64,000 nucleotides of DNA. Source: JBFLVU01 sp964589625. GTDB lineage: Bacteria; Acidobacteriota; UBA4820; DSQY01. The DNA is taken from NCBI GenBank assembly GCA_964589625.1, contig CAZPSH010000001.1:62001-126000 (forward strand), given 5' to 3'. The position numbers were made by a program, and so were the translations under genes. The notes under the pieces were generated by a model. The model did no database searches. It was not told the origin of the DNA and saw nothing but the letters and a program-made list of their open reading frames with translations. Within the stretch, counting starts at the first letter, position 1. Each line of letters opens with the position of its first letter. This document shows, piece by piece, positions 8,639 through 17,423 of this stretch.

Positions 8639-9591
8639 GCGGCCTCCCGCTTTCCCGCGGGGGACTTCGGAGGAGTCTGAGCCAGCGCCTGGAGGGCCGT
8701 CCTTCTCGCGGCGTCCTCCTCGGCGGCATCGGGAAAGTGGCGCGCAAAGAGGACCTGGTCGCAGAGCTCGAGAACGGCGGCGTAGGCCCGTCCCGCCTCC
8801 GTGGGGAGCTCTGGGAGGGCGGCGAACCCACTCCGAACCTCGTGGCCGGTCCATTCGAGGAAGGGCCGTTCAAAGCGCCACTCCAGAAGCGTTCGGAGCA
8901 CCATCGAGAGGGCTTCGTACCGGGCGCCGGGGTCAAGGCGGGTCGCGAAGATCCGCTCCACCTCCCTGCGCGCCCAGAGCGGGGGATCCGTTTCGCGCAG
9001 CGTCGGCTTCGGCGGAGGGAACGCCGCGCGGGCCCTCGCCTTCTTCAAGCCCGCCGCGAGAGCCGCGATTCCCAGCGCGAGGCCCGCTGCGGCCAGAAAG
9101 ATCCACATCCACGGAATGCCTCGGGGCAGGGAGAGGGGCCCGGCTTGGGGCGGGCGCGGGGCATCGCCGGAGGGCAGGAGAGGCTCCAGGAGAAGCGGAG
9201 GAGGAGAGAGGACGAGGTCGTGGAGTCCCGAGCGATCTCGGACCGTGATTCGGGCGGCCGGAAAATCCACCTTCCCGGTGGAAAAGACCTGCACCGTCAC
9301 GGCGAGCCGAAGGTCTCCCGGGAACGAAGGGGGCGGTGTCTTGGCGAGAGAGACTACCCGCCCAGGTCCCCAGTCGGCTCCGGGGACGAGGTCGCCCTCG
9401 AGAAAGAACTCCGGCGAGGACACGGGAAGAGACGACTCCAGCACCACGGGGTCGCCCAGATGCGCAGGACCCTGTAAAATCCACCGGCCTCGAACGGACG
9501 GAGCCGTCAGGACGGGAGCCGTGGAGGAGGCCTCCAGAGCAATAAGCGAGAGAGAAAGAAGGAGTGCCGGAGGGCCGATGAGCCTCTTCAC
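8635..9591 (-). CDS. BatD/DUF4381-like membrane protein of the MoxR operon
   Basis: 318 residues from a GTG overlapping the DUF58 gene stop (GTGA). A signal peptide or anchor spans about residues 1-22, followed by a beta-rich extracytoplasmic domain to about residue 165, a single transmembrane helix (WMWIFLAAAGLALGIAALAAG), and a cytoplasmic helical C-terminus of about 120 residues. This two-sided layout and the position between DUF58 and batA fit the BatD/DUF4381 group that accompanies VWA genes. No catalytic motif is visible; a scaffold role between periplasm and the VWA proteins is inference. Confidence 0.7.
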   Translation of the reverse strand: MKRLIGPPALLLSLSLIALEASSTAPVLTAPSVRGRWILQGPAHLGDPVVLESSLPVSSPEFFLEGDLVPGADWGPGRVVSLAKTPPPSFPGDLRLAVTVQVFSTGKVDFPAARITVRDRSGLHDLVLSPPPLLLEPLLPSGDAPRPPQAGPLSLPRGIPWMWIFLAAAGLALGIAALAAGLKKARARAAFPPPKPTLRETDPPLWARREVERIFATRLDPGARYEALSMVLRTLLEWRFERPFLEWTGHEVRSGFAALPELPTEAGRAYAAVLELCDQVLFARHFPDAAEEDAARRTALQALAQTPPKSPAGKREAA

Positions 9592-10469
9592 GCCGCGCGC
9601 CTCCTCGCCCTCTGCCTCAGGAGGGCGACGAGGGGCGGGACGACGTCGGAGGCCGTGCTGAAGGTGACGGCGTCCACCCCGGCTCGGAAAAAGGCCTCCG
9701 CGAGCTGGTGCCGCTGTCGGAGGCGAGCGGCGTGGAAGCGCTTGCGAAGCGAGGGGGAGTCCGTTCGGACCCACCCGTGGCGTCCGGATTCGGGGTCCGC
9801 CCATTCCATCCACCCCGAAGCGGGCAATTGGATCTCGGCCGGGTCCTCCACGCAGAGTGCGATGAGGTCGTGGCGCCGCGCCATGACGGGAAGGCCCCTG
9901 CCCAGAGGGCCAAGGAAATCCGAACATAGAAAAACGGTGGCCCGTCGGGGCAGGAGGCGGTTCAGGGCGGAGAGGGCTTCCCCAAAGTCGGTGCCCCGTC
10001 CGACGGGATCGAAGTACATGATTTCGCGGACGATGCGAAGCACGTGCTCGACGCCTTTTCGGGGGGGGAGAAAGAGTTCCACCCGGTCCGAAAAAAGGAG
10101 GAGCCCCACCCGGTCCTGGCTCCGGATGGCCGAAAAGGCAAGCAGGGCGCACACCTCGGCCAGGACTTCGCTCTTGAGCCGACCCGCCGTACCGAAGCGG
10201 AGGCTCGGGCTCACGTCCACCGCGAACACCAGGGTCCGCTGGCGCTCTTCGTGGAACTCCTTCACGTGGAGCTCGCCGGTGCGCGAGGTGACGTTCCAAT
10301 CGATGGTGCGGAAATCGTCGCCGGGTTGGTAGAGGCGCACATCCCTGAACTCAACTCCCTGGCCCTTGAACAGGGAGTGGTACTCGCCCGCCAGGACCTC
10401 GTTGACCGCCTTTCGCGTCCGGATCTCGATGAGGCGGACCTTTTTGAGAATCTCCTGGATGTCTAGCAT
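9588..10469 (-). CDS. DUF58-domain protein (MoxR-associated)
   Basis: 293 residues. The N-terminal half carries the DUF58 signature region (GVEFRDVRLYQPGDDFRTID followed by WNVTSRT), and the C-terminal half is a degenerate VWA-like fold with DVSPS in place of the full metal site. Unlike many DUF58 proteins it has no obvious N-terminal helices. It lies 22 bases downstream of moxR and overlaps the next gene by four bases. DUF58 proteins are constant partners of MoxR ATPases; a client or adaptor role is assumed from that pairing. Confidence 0.88.
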   Translation of the reverse strand: MLDIQEILKKVRLIEIRTRKAVNEVLAGEYHSLFKGQGVEFRDVRLYQPGDDFRTIDWNVTSRTGELHVKEFHEERQRTLVFAVDVSPSLRFGTAGRLKSEVLAEVCALLAFSAIRSQDRVGLLLFSDRVELFLPPRKGVEHVLRIVREIMYFDPVGRGTDFGEALSALNRLLPRRATVFLCSDFLGPLGRGLPVMARRHDLIALCVEDPAEIQLPASGWMEWADPESGRHGWVRTDSPSLRKRFHAARLRQRHQLAEAFFRAGVDAVTFSTASDVVPPLVALLRQRARRRAA

Positions 10470-10491
10470 GGCAAGAGACCGCAGGGCGCCC

Positions 10492-11478
10492 TCATGGCAC
10501 CTCCACGCCCTCGAAAATGCGGGACAGGAGGCTCTCCGGCGTGACGGACTCGGCCTCGGCCTCGTAGGTGAGGATGAGCCGGTGCCTCAGGACGTCCAGC
10601 CCGACGGCCTTGACATCCTCCGGCGTCACGTAGGCCCTGCCCCTCAGGAAGGCGTGGGCCTTGGCGGCGAGGGTCAGGAAAAGCGCCGCCCTCGGCGACG
10701 CACCGTACCGGACGTACCCCTCGGCGGAGATGCGGAATCGCCCGGGATTCCGGGTGGCCTGGACGAGGCGCACCACGTAGTCCTTGATGCGCCCGTCCAC
10801 GTACAGAGAATCCGCCACCTGCCGGGCGCGGAGGATGTCTTCCACGGAAAGGACGGGCTTGACGGCGGGAGGCTCGGCGGTGGCCATGCGGTCGATGATC
10901 TGCCTCTCCTCCTCGGGTGTGGGGTAGGTGAGGACCACCTTCATGAGGAAACGGTCCACCTGGGCTTCGGGAAGGGGGTAGGTCCCCTCCTGCTCGATGG
11001 GATTCTGGGTGGCCATGACGAAGAACGGTTCGGGGAGGACGTGGGTCGTCCCGCCGAGTGTGACCTGTCTTTCCTGCATGCACTCGAGCAGGGCCGACTG
11101 CACCTTGGCGGGGGCGCGGTTGATCTCATCGGCCAGGAGAATCTGCGTGAAAATCGGCCCCTTCTTGGGCTCAAAGACGCCCTCCTTCGGATTGTAAACG
11201 AGGGTGCCGACGAGGTCGGCGGGAAGGAGGTCGGGCGTGAATTGAACGCGCTGGAAGGAGGCGGACACGGCGCCGGCAAGGCTCTTGACGGCGAGGGTCT
11301 TGGCGAGGCCGGGAACCCCCTCCACGAGCACGTGGCCCCGGGCCAGAAGGGCGATCACGAGGCGATCCAGAAGGGCCTGCTGGCCCACGATGACCGTCCG
11401 GACCTCGCCGATGAGGCGCGCCACGGTGGGCGCCTCGCTGTCGACCCTTTTCTGTACCTCCTTGACCTGAGCGTCCAT
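10492..11478 (-). CDS. moxR: MoxR-family AAA+ ATPase
   Basis: 328 residues from Met at 11478, chosen because GGAGGTGAG stands directly upstream; a second ATG 12 bases further up is less well served. Walker A GVPGLAKT is at 54-61, Walker B LLADEIN at 114-120, and a sensor-1 ATQNP follows, with the AAA lid domain in the C-terminal third. MoxR ATPases act as chaperone-like remodelling enzymes for VWA proteins. It heads the operon moxR-DUF58-BatD-like-batA-batB/TPR. Confidence 0.93.
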   Translation of the reverse strand: MDAQVKEVQKRVDSEAPTVARLIGEVRTVIVGQQALLDRLVIALLARGHVLVEGVPGLAKTLAVKSLAGAVSASFQRVQFTPDLLPADLVGTLVYNPKEGVFEPKKGPIFTQILLADEINRAPAKVQSALLECMQERQVTLGGTTHVLPEPFFVMATQNPIEQEGTYPLPEAQVDRFLMKVVLTYPTPEEERQIIDRMATAEPPAVKPVLSVEDILRARQVADSLYVDGRIKDYVVRLVQATRNPGRFRISAEGYVRYGASPRAALFLTLAAKAHAFLRGRAYVTPEDVKAVGLDVLRHRLILTYEAEAESVTPESLLSRIFEGVEVP

Positions 11479-11784
11479 TCTCACCTCCACGGGGATTGTA
11501 GGCGGGGCGCACGGGGTGAAGCAAGGCGATGGAGAGGATCAAGGAAAAAGCACCTGCTGCGATTCTGTGCGTTTCGAAGGGGGGTGGCCATCCGAGCACA
11601 GGATGCGTGTGGCTTCGGGCGGGATGCGGCATCGGGGCCCGCCGCGAGGGAGCCCCGCGGCGAGGCCCTTGAAACTCCAAGGGAGGAAGGCCGAGAGGTC
11701 CGCCATCGTCGTGCGCCCGAGCCATGATAGCACCTGCGGTTTGCCGGAGGTCCGACAGGGTGTACACTCTCGCGGGAGGACGAT
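11479..11784. other. 306-base divergent intergenic region with a candidate scpA promoter
   Basis: The region separates moxR (minus) from scpA (plus). On the plus strand TTGCCG at 11741-11746 and TACACT at 11763-11768 are 16 bases apart and end 16 bases before the scpA GTG, implying a very short leader with GGGAGGA as ribosome site. I see no clear moxR promoter, repeat or small gene in the rest. Confidence 0.4.
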
Positions 11785-12555
11785 GTGGACACCCCCATCC
11801 AGGTTCCGCTGGCGGCTCAGGACCAGGTACCGCCAGCGGATTCCGAAAAGGCGCCCCGCTTTCACCTCCCGGTCTTCGAAGGGCCCCTGGACCTGCTCCT
11901 CTACCTCATCCAGAAAGACGAGATCGACATCTACGACATCCCCATCGTGGAGATCACGGCGCAGTACGAAGCCTATCTGGGCGCCATGAGGGATCTGGAC
12001 CTCGACGTGGCCGCCGACTTCATCCTCATGGCGGCCACCCTCATCCACGTCAAGAGCCGGATGCTGCTTCCCGCACCCAAGGAGGAGGGAGGCGATCCGG
12101 CCGAGGACCCCAGGCTGCCCCTCGTAGAACAGCTCCTCGAATACCAGCGCTTCAAAGAGGTGGCCCGCCTTCTCACGGAGCGGGAGGAGGTCTCCACCGC
12201 CCAGTACGTCCGGGCCGCGGGGCTGGGCGACGCGGGCGACGGGAGCGAGACCGGGCTGGAGGTGGACCTCTACGACCTGGTGGAGGCGCTGCAGTCGGTG
12301 CTCAAGCGCGTGGCGGACCGGAGGGAGAGGATCGTCTTCGTTCCGGAGATCAGCTTGGCCAGCCGCATCAACGAGGTCCTGGAGCGCTTGGAGGCCCACG
12401 GCTCCCTGCTTTTCGTCGAACTCTTCGACGAGGGGATGACGCGTGCCCACGTCGTGGTCACCTTCCTGGCCATCCTGGAGCTGGCGAAGCAGCGCGTGGT
12501 CCGCCTCTTTCAGGAGGGTCCCTTCCACCCCATCCGGGTGGTCCTGAACGCCTGA
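11785..12555 (+). CDS. scpA: ScpA, segregation and condensation protein A (kleisin)
   Basis: 256 residues from a GTG with GGGAGGA four bases upstream. The N-terminal kleisin segment FHLPVFEGPLDLLLYLIQKDE and the motif VAADFILMAATLIHVKSRMLLP are diagnostic for ScpA, which bridges the SMC heads in the chromosome-condensing complex. The C-terminal winged-helix region (about 175-256) contacts the other SMC head. No scpB or smc follows; the next gene is on the opposite strand, so the complex is encoded at dispersed sites. Confidence 0.95.
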   Translation: MDTPIQVPLAAQDQVPPADSEKAPRFHLPVFEGPLDLLLYLIQKDEIDIYDIPIVEITAQYEAYLGAMRDLDLDVAADFILMAATLIHVKSRMLLPAPKEEGGDPAEDPRLPLVEQLLEYQRFKEVARLLTEREEVSTAQYVRAAGLGDAGDGSETGLEVDLYDLVEALQSVLKRVADRRERIVFVPEISLASRINEVLERLEAHGSLLFVELFDEGMTRAHVVVTFLAILELAKQRVVRLFQEGPFHPIRVVLNA

Positions 12556-12565
12556 AGCGGGCCCC

Positions 12566-13705
12566 TCAGCCCTCGGGCAGAGTCAGTGTGAGGGTCAGGG
12601 CTCCTTCCCCCCCCGCCTCGGCGGTCAGATCTCCGCCCAATGCGGCGGCCACGTAGCGGGCCGCCGCGAGGCCCAGACCCCGCTGCGCGAGCCGGGGCTG
12701 GCATAGGGCGCCGGGTTCCGGGTAGAAGCGGTCGAGGACCTTGGAGACCGGCGGTGCGTCCTCCTGAAGCGATGCGAGGGTGAGGCGAAGGACCGCGCGG
12801 ACTCCGGTGTTGGAGGCGCTCCAAACGATCGGAACCTCCGGGGAGGCGAGATCCAGGACGTTCTCCGAGAGGTTGTCGAGAAGGTAGGTCAGAGCCGGGC
12901 CGGGCACGGCCACGAAGGGGCCGTCCGCCTCCGGTCCCCTTCGAGTGAACCGTTTGCCCGCCCCGCCCGGAACGCGGCCCGTATCGGAGAGCGCCTCGGT
13001 CCAGGCCGCGGCAAGGGAAAGGGCCTCCCGCGGCTTCTGCTGGAGGGTTCGGATGAGGCGCGTAAAGGTAAGGAGGTGCTCCACCATTTCCGAAAGGAGG
13101 CCGAGGTTTCGCTGGATCGTTCGGAGGGGCTTCTCCTGTTCGGGGGTCAGGGGCCCGTAGCGGCCCTTTAATAGAAGTTCCGAGAAACCCTGCATGACCA
13201 CGGGGGGGGTCACGAGATCGTGGGCCAGGGAGGAGAGGAGGCGGTCCTGGAGGAGGGACATCTTAAGGAGGCGCTCGTTGGCCTCCCGGACCTCCTCGAG
13301 CAGCCTGACCTGGTCGCGGCACAGGCGGGCGTCCTCGGTCACGTCGCGGAAGACCCCCTCGTAGCCGGCGAATCGTCCATCGGCATCGTCCAGGCGGCGG
13401 ATGCTCGACTGGATCACGAATTCCGCCCCGTCGCCCCTGCGGGCGGTGGTGGAAAAGGAGGCGAAGCCCTCGGACTCCACCTGGCGTCGGATGAGTTCAG
13501 GGTCGTAGTTCACGGAATCGAAGTCCCGGGTCCGGAACCCGGTCTGGATGGCCTCCGGCGTGAGCCCGAAGCAGGCGGCGCCACAGGAGTTGATGCAGTG
13601 GATCCGCCCCTCGAGGTCGCTGCGGTAGAATCCTATTCCCAACAGGTCGAGGATCTCCAGCAGGGTCTCGGGGGGTGGCGGAGGAAAGAAGCGCGGTTCG
13701 GCCAT
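12566..13705 (-). CDS. PAS-domain sensor histidine kinase with divergent ATP site
   Basis: 379 residues from ATG 13705; a GTG 33 bases upstream is an alternative start. A PAS domain covers about residues 14-130 (FGLTPEAIQTGF, then GVFRDVTED), a short coiled coil follows, then a dimerisation/phosphoacceptor helix with His162 (SSLAHDLVTPP). The catalytic domain keeps an N-box (YLLDNLSENVLD, about 274-285), an FY-type F-box and the G2 box RGLGLAAAR (342-350), but the DxGxG G1 box expected near 310-320 is replaced by ASLQEDAP. No membrane segment or response regulator is adjacent. It could be a weak kinase, a phosphatase or a signalling scaffold. Confidence 0.82.
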   Translation of the reverse strand: MAEPRFFPPPPPETLLEILDLLGIGFYRSDLEGRIHCINSCGAACFGLTPEAIQTGFRTRDFDSVNYDPELIRRQVESEGFASFSTTARRGDGAEFVIQSSIRRLDDADGRFAGYEGVFRDVTEDARLCRDQVRLLEEVREANERLLKMSLLQDRLLSSLAHDLVTPPVVMQGFSELLLKGRYGPLTPEQEKPLRTIQRNLGLLSEMVEHLLTFTRLIRTLQQKPREALSLAAAWTEALSDTGRVPGGAGKRFTRRGPEADGPFVAVPGPALTYLLDNLSENVLDLASPEVPIVWSASNTGVRAVLRLTLASLQEDAPPVSKVLDRFYPEPGALCQPRLAQRGLGLAAARYVAAALGGDLTAEAGGEGALTLTLTLPEG

Positions 13706-13813
13706 GAAGCGTTCCACCCTCCCTAGGGAAGTGTACACCCGCCAGGGCGGCCAATGAACCCCGGGGTCGGTTAGCCTTGACGGCGTTTGATTTCAAAGGC
13801 TATCCTTGTTTCC

Positions 13814-14590
13814 ATGAGGCTTGGGCGGGACTGGCAGGAATGGAGGCTTTGGAAGGGGCTCGAGTACGTCGGGGGCCTCTCCAAGCTCGCAAAGGACACG
13901 GCGCGCTCCATCGCCACGCAGCGGTGGGAGGGCGCACAGATCGTCTATCAGATGGACGTCCTTGGGGTTCAGTCCTTCTCCATCGTCCTCATCACGGCCA
14001 CGTTCATGGGAATGGTCCTGGCGATCCAGACCGCCTACGCCCTCGACGCCTTCGGCGCGAAGCTCTATGTCGGCGAGGTCGTCGCCATCTCCATGACCCG
14101 GGAGCTGGCGCCCGTCATCATTTCCCTCATGGTGGGGGGGCGCGTGGGCGCAGGGATTACGGCGGAAATCGGCGCCATGAAGGTGACCGAGCAGATCGAC
14201 GCCCTGAGGGCCATGGGGGCGAATCCCGTGCGCAAGCTCGTGGTTCCGCGGCTCGTGGCAGTCCTGTTCTTCCTTCCCCTGCTCGTGCTGCTGGCGGACG
14301 CGCTCGGAATCCTCGGGGGGTACATCATCTCGACCTTCGAACTGCAGATCTCCGGGCGATTCTACTTCTCCCACGCCTTCCGAATGCTCAAACTCACGGA
14401 CGTGTTTTCAGGTCTGGGGAAGACGTTCTTCTTCGCCTTCGCCATCACCCTCATCGGCTGTTACAACGGCATGAACGCGGGCGGCGGCGCGGACGGGGTC
14501 GGACGGGCGACGACCTTTACGGTGGTCCTGTCCTCCATCGTGATTCTGATATCCAACTTCTTCCTGACCAAGCTCTTTCTGGCGCTCTGA
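13814..14590 (+). CDS. mlaE: MlaE-family ABC lipid-transport permease
   Basis: 258 residues from ATG 13814; a TTG 27 bases upstream is possible and neither has a strong ribosome site. Five to six membrane segments and the MlaE signatures VAISMTRELAPVIISLMVGGRVGAG and AEIGAMKVTEQIDAL are present. MlaE forms the inner-membrane core of the MCE phospholipid transporter that moves lipids between inner and outer membranes. mlaF and mlaD follow directly. Confidence 0.93.
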   Translation: MRLGRDWQEWRLWKGLEYVGGLSKLAKDTARSIATQRWEGAQIVYQMDVLGVQSFSIVLITATFMGMVLAIQTAYALDAFGAKLYVGEVVAISMTRELAPVIISLMVGGRVGAGITAEIGAMKVTEQIDALRAMGANPVRKLVVPRLVAVLFFLPLLVLLADALGILGGYIISTFELQISGRFYFSHAFRMLKLTDVFSGLGKTFFFAFAITLIGCYNGMNAGGGADGVGRATTFTVVLSSIVILISNFFLTKLFLAL

Positions 14591-14591
14591 G

Positions 14592-15344
14592 ATGGAACCC
14601 TTCCTGGAGTTCAAGGGCGTGGAAAAGGCCTTCGGAGACAACCGGGTTCTCCGCGGCCTCGACCTCGCCGTGGGAAGAGGGGAATCCATGGTGATCCTGG
14701 GAGGGTCTGGAACCGGGAAGTCGGTCCTGCTGAAGATCGCCATCGGGCTCCTCACCGCAGACGCGGGCCGCGTGTTCGTGGAGGGGGAGGACGTCACGGA
14801 CCTCACGGAGCCCGAGTGGATGAACGTCCGCCGGAAGGTGTCCTACATGTTCCAGTGGGGGGCGCTGTTCGATTCCATGAACGTGTACGACAACGTCGCG
14901 TTCCCTCTAAGGGAAGCCCGGATCCACGATGAGAACGAGGTCCGCCGGCGGGTCTTGGAAAAGCTAGGTCTCGTCGGGCTTTCGCGCTGGGCGGAGGTGT
15001 TCCCCTCGGACCTTTCCGGAGGCATGCGGAAGCGGGTCGCGCTGGCCCGCTCCATCGTCACGGAGCCCGCCTGCATCCTTTACGACGAGCCGACGTCTGG
15101 ATTAGACCCCGTCACCGCCGATACCATCAACCGGCTGATCCGAAGGATGCAGGAGGTTCTCGGGGTTACATCCGTGGTCGTTACCCACGACATTGCGAGC
15201 ATGTTCAAGGTAGCCGACCGCGTGGCCTTCCTCCACGAGGGCGTCATGGCCTACGTGGGCCGTCCCGAGGACGCGAAGTCCTTCGGACACCCCGTCCTAA
15301 CGGGCTTTATCGAGGGGAGGAGCCCCGATGAATCCGAAACCTGA
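14592..15344 (+). CDS. mlaF: MlaF-family ABC transporter ATPase
   Basis: 250 residues. Walker A GGSGTGKS, Q-loop MFQWGALFDSMNV, signature LSGGMRKRVALAR, Walker B ILYDEPTSGLDP and the H-loop THD are all intact. The QWGALFDS and SGGMRKR variants are typical of the MlaF/Mkl group. It begins two bases after mlaE ends and its 3' end overlaps mlaD by 17 bases, so the three genes are one transcription unit. Confidence 0.95.
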   Translation: MEPFLEFKGVEKAFGDNRVLRGLDLAVGRGESMVILGGSGTGKSVLLKIAIGLLTADAGRVFVEGEDVTDLTEPEWMNVRRKVSYMFQWGALFDSMNVYDNVAFPLREARIHDENEVRRRVLEKLGLVGLSRWAEVFPSDLSGGMRKRVALARSIVTEPACILYDEPTSGLDPVTADTINRLIRRMQEVLGVTSVVVTHDIASMFKVADRVAFLHEGVMAYVGRPEDAKSFGHPVLTGFIEGRSPDESET

Positions 15345-16476
15345 GTGGCGCGCCGTCCGAATCGGCCTCCTGGTGGCCCTCGGCCTGCTGGTGGCGGCCG
15401 TGGGCATCGTGGGGATCACGAGCAAGAACAGGCTGTTCGAGCGGAAGGTGGAGTACTACAGCCTCTTCCCGGACGCGGCGGGCCTGAAGGAGGGGAACGG
15501 CGTCTGGTACCAGGGCGTCGAGGTGGGTTTTATCACGGGGATCAGCCTTACCGCCGACCCGGACGTCCAACAGGTGGAGGTCCGGTACAAAGTGACGGCG
15601 GCCCTCACGCCCAGGATACGCACCGGCACACGGGCCTCCATCAAGACCCTCGGCCTCTTGGGCGACAAATACCTGGCGCTGGAAACCCCCTCCCACAACG
15701 AGAACGAGCCCATCATCCTTCCGGGCCAGCTAATCGCCGCGAACCGCCAGATCAACCTGGCGGCGCTGGGCCGGGACGCCCAGGACCTGATGGAAAACAC
15801 CCTGGAATTGTCCAAGAGCGTCAACCAACTCGTGGGACTACTGGTGAAGGGGGAGGGAGCCCTTCCCCGGCTCCTGAACGACAGGGAGGTGGGGGGGGAA
15901 CTGCTCCGGAACCTCATGGACATGAGCCGGAACCTGGACAAGGTGACGGGTGACCTGGCCCGGGGCCAGAACCTCGCCGGGAAGATCCTCGCCGACAAGG
16001 CTTACGGAAAGCAGGTTTCCGAGGATATGGCGCAAGCGGCGTGCAGGACCAACGAGATCCTGAAAAGCGTCCAGGAGGGTGAGGGCGCGGCCGGTGCGCT
16101 CCTTTCCAAGGACGGAGATGGCGAGAGGATGGTGGCGGACCTCGCCGCCGCGTCGTCCACCCTGGCCCGCATCGCCGCCGCCGTGGAAAAGCCAGGGACC
16201 GTGGGGAACAAGATCCTTCTGGACGAGGCCTACGGGAAGGAGCTGGCCGAAAACCTCCTCTCCATCAGCCGGTCGGTGGATTCCATCCTCAAGAAGGTGG
16301 ACCGGGGGGAGGGCACCCTGGGGGCGCTCATCAACGACCGACAGGTCTACGATTCCATGGTCGTCCTCGCCGAAGGAATGAAGAGGAGCACACTCGTCAG
16401 CTGGTACCTGAGGAAGACCGGGGAGAAGGGCGTCAAAGACCTCCAGAAAAAGAAGGCCGGAGAGACCAGGCCATGA
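15328..16476 (+). CDS. mlaD: MlaD-family MCE-domain lipid-binding protein
   Basis: 382 residues with one N-terminal membrane anchor (about 11-29), an MCE domain (about 37-115, with GLKEGNGVWYQGVEVGFI and KTLGLLGDKYLAL), then a long helical C-terminus. The C-terminus repeats a segment of the type G-x-L-L-N/K-D-x(3)-G-x-x-L at least three times, as in MCE proteins that build a periplasmic tunnel. That tail makes it about twice as long as E. coli MlaD. GGGAGGAG precedes the ATG inside the end of mlaF. Confidence 0.92.
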   Translation: MNPKPEWRAVRIGLLVALGLLVAAVGIVGITSKNRLFERKVEYYSLFPDAAGLKEGNGVWYQGVEVGFITGISLTADPDVQQVEVRYKVTAALTPRIRTGTRASIKTLGLLGDKYLALETPSHNENEPIILPGQLIAANRQINLAALGRDAQDLMENTLELSKSVNQLVGLLVKGEGALPRLLNDREVGGELLRNLMDMSRNLDKVTGDLARGQNLAGKILADKAYGKQVSEDMAQAACRTNEILKSVQEGEGAAGALLSKDGDGERMVADLAAASSTLARIAAAVEKPGTVGNKILLDEAYGKELAENLLSISRSVDSILKKVDRGEGTLGALINDRQVYDSMVVLAEGMKRSTLVSWYLRKTGEKGVKDLQKKKAGETRP

Positions 16477-17423
16477 ACGTCTTGGTCACGGGCGCTGCCG
16501 GCTTCATCGGCTCCCACCTCTGCGAGGCCCTTCTCGAGGTGGGCCATACGGTCACGGGTGTGGACAATTTCGACCCCTACTACGACCGGACCATCAAGGA
16601 GAGGAACCTGAGGGAGAGCCTCCTCCGGCCCGACTTCCACTTCGTGGAAATGGACCTGAGGGACGCCCCCGCCGTCCGGGCCCTCATGGCTCAGGGGTGG
16701 GACCGGGTGGTCCACCTCGCCGGAAGGGGAGGGGTGCGGCGCTCGATCCTCGAGCCACAGGCCTACCTCGAGAACAACCTCCTGGCCACGGGCAACGTTC
16801 TCGAGGCCATGCGGGAAACGGGGCTGGATCGCCTCGTCTTCGCCTCCACGTCGAGCGTGTACGGCAACGTCAGCCCGGTGCCCTTTCGGGAGGACAACCG
16901 AGCGGACTGGCCCATCTCACCCTACTCCGCCTCCAAGAAGGCCTGTGAGGTTCTCGCCTACACCTATCACCACCTTCATGGCCTTCACGCCTTCGTCTTG
17001 AGGTTTTTCACGGTATACGGGCCCCGACAGCGGCCCGACATGGCCATCCACACGTTCGTGAAGGCCGTCACCCGCGGAGAGGCCATCGAGCGTTACGGAG
17101 ACGGCTCCACGGAGAGGGACTATACTTACGTGGACGACATCGTCGCGGGGGTGGTGCGCGCGGTGGAACGCGTGGAAGGCTACGAGATCATCAACATCGG
17201 GGGCGCCCAGACCACCTCCCTGGCACACTTGATCGAGCTCATCGAGGAGGTCACGGGAGAAAGGGCCCGCGTCGTGGAGAAACCCCTGCCGCCGGGAGAC
17301 GTGGTTCGCACCTTCGCGGACACGTCCAAGGCCCAGCGGCTCTTGGACTTCAGAGCGGAAGTCTCCATCGAGGAGGGGCTCCGCCGCTTCATCCGCTGGT
17401 ACCGCGAGGAGCCATTGCCATGA
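16473..17423 (+). CDS. NAD-dependent sugar-nucleotide epimerase (UDP-glucuronate 4-epimerase-like)
   Basis: 316 residues, an extended short-chain dehydrogenase. The NAD-binding GAAGFIG is at 7-13, DNF at the end of beta-2, the catalytic Tyr151 and Lys155 in SPYSASKK, and Ser127/128 upstream. The segment VDNFDPYYDRTIKERNL resembles UDP-glucuronate 4-epimerases more than GalE. It starts in an ATGA overlap with mlaD and ends in an ATGA overlap with ugd, so it could convert the UDP-glucuronate made by the next enzyme into UDP-galacturonate. Substrate is inferred. Confidence 0.85.
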   Translation: MNVLVTGAAGFIGSHLCEALLEVGHTVTGVDNFDPYYDRTIKERNLRESLLRPDFHFVEMDLRDAPAVRALMAQGWDRVVHLAGRGGVRRSILEPQAYLENNLLATGNVLEAMRETGLDRLVFASTSSVYGNVSPVPFREDNRADWPISPYSASKKACEVLAYTYHHLHGLHAFVLRFFTVYGPRQRPDMAIHTFVKAVTRGEAIERYGDGSTERDYTYVDDIVAGVVRAVERVEGYEIINIGGAQTTSLAHLIELIEEVTGERARVVEKPLPPGDVVRTFADTSKAQRLLDFRAEVSIEEGLRRFIRWYREEPLP

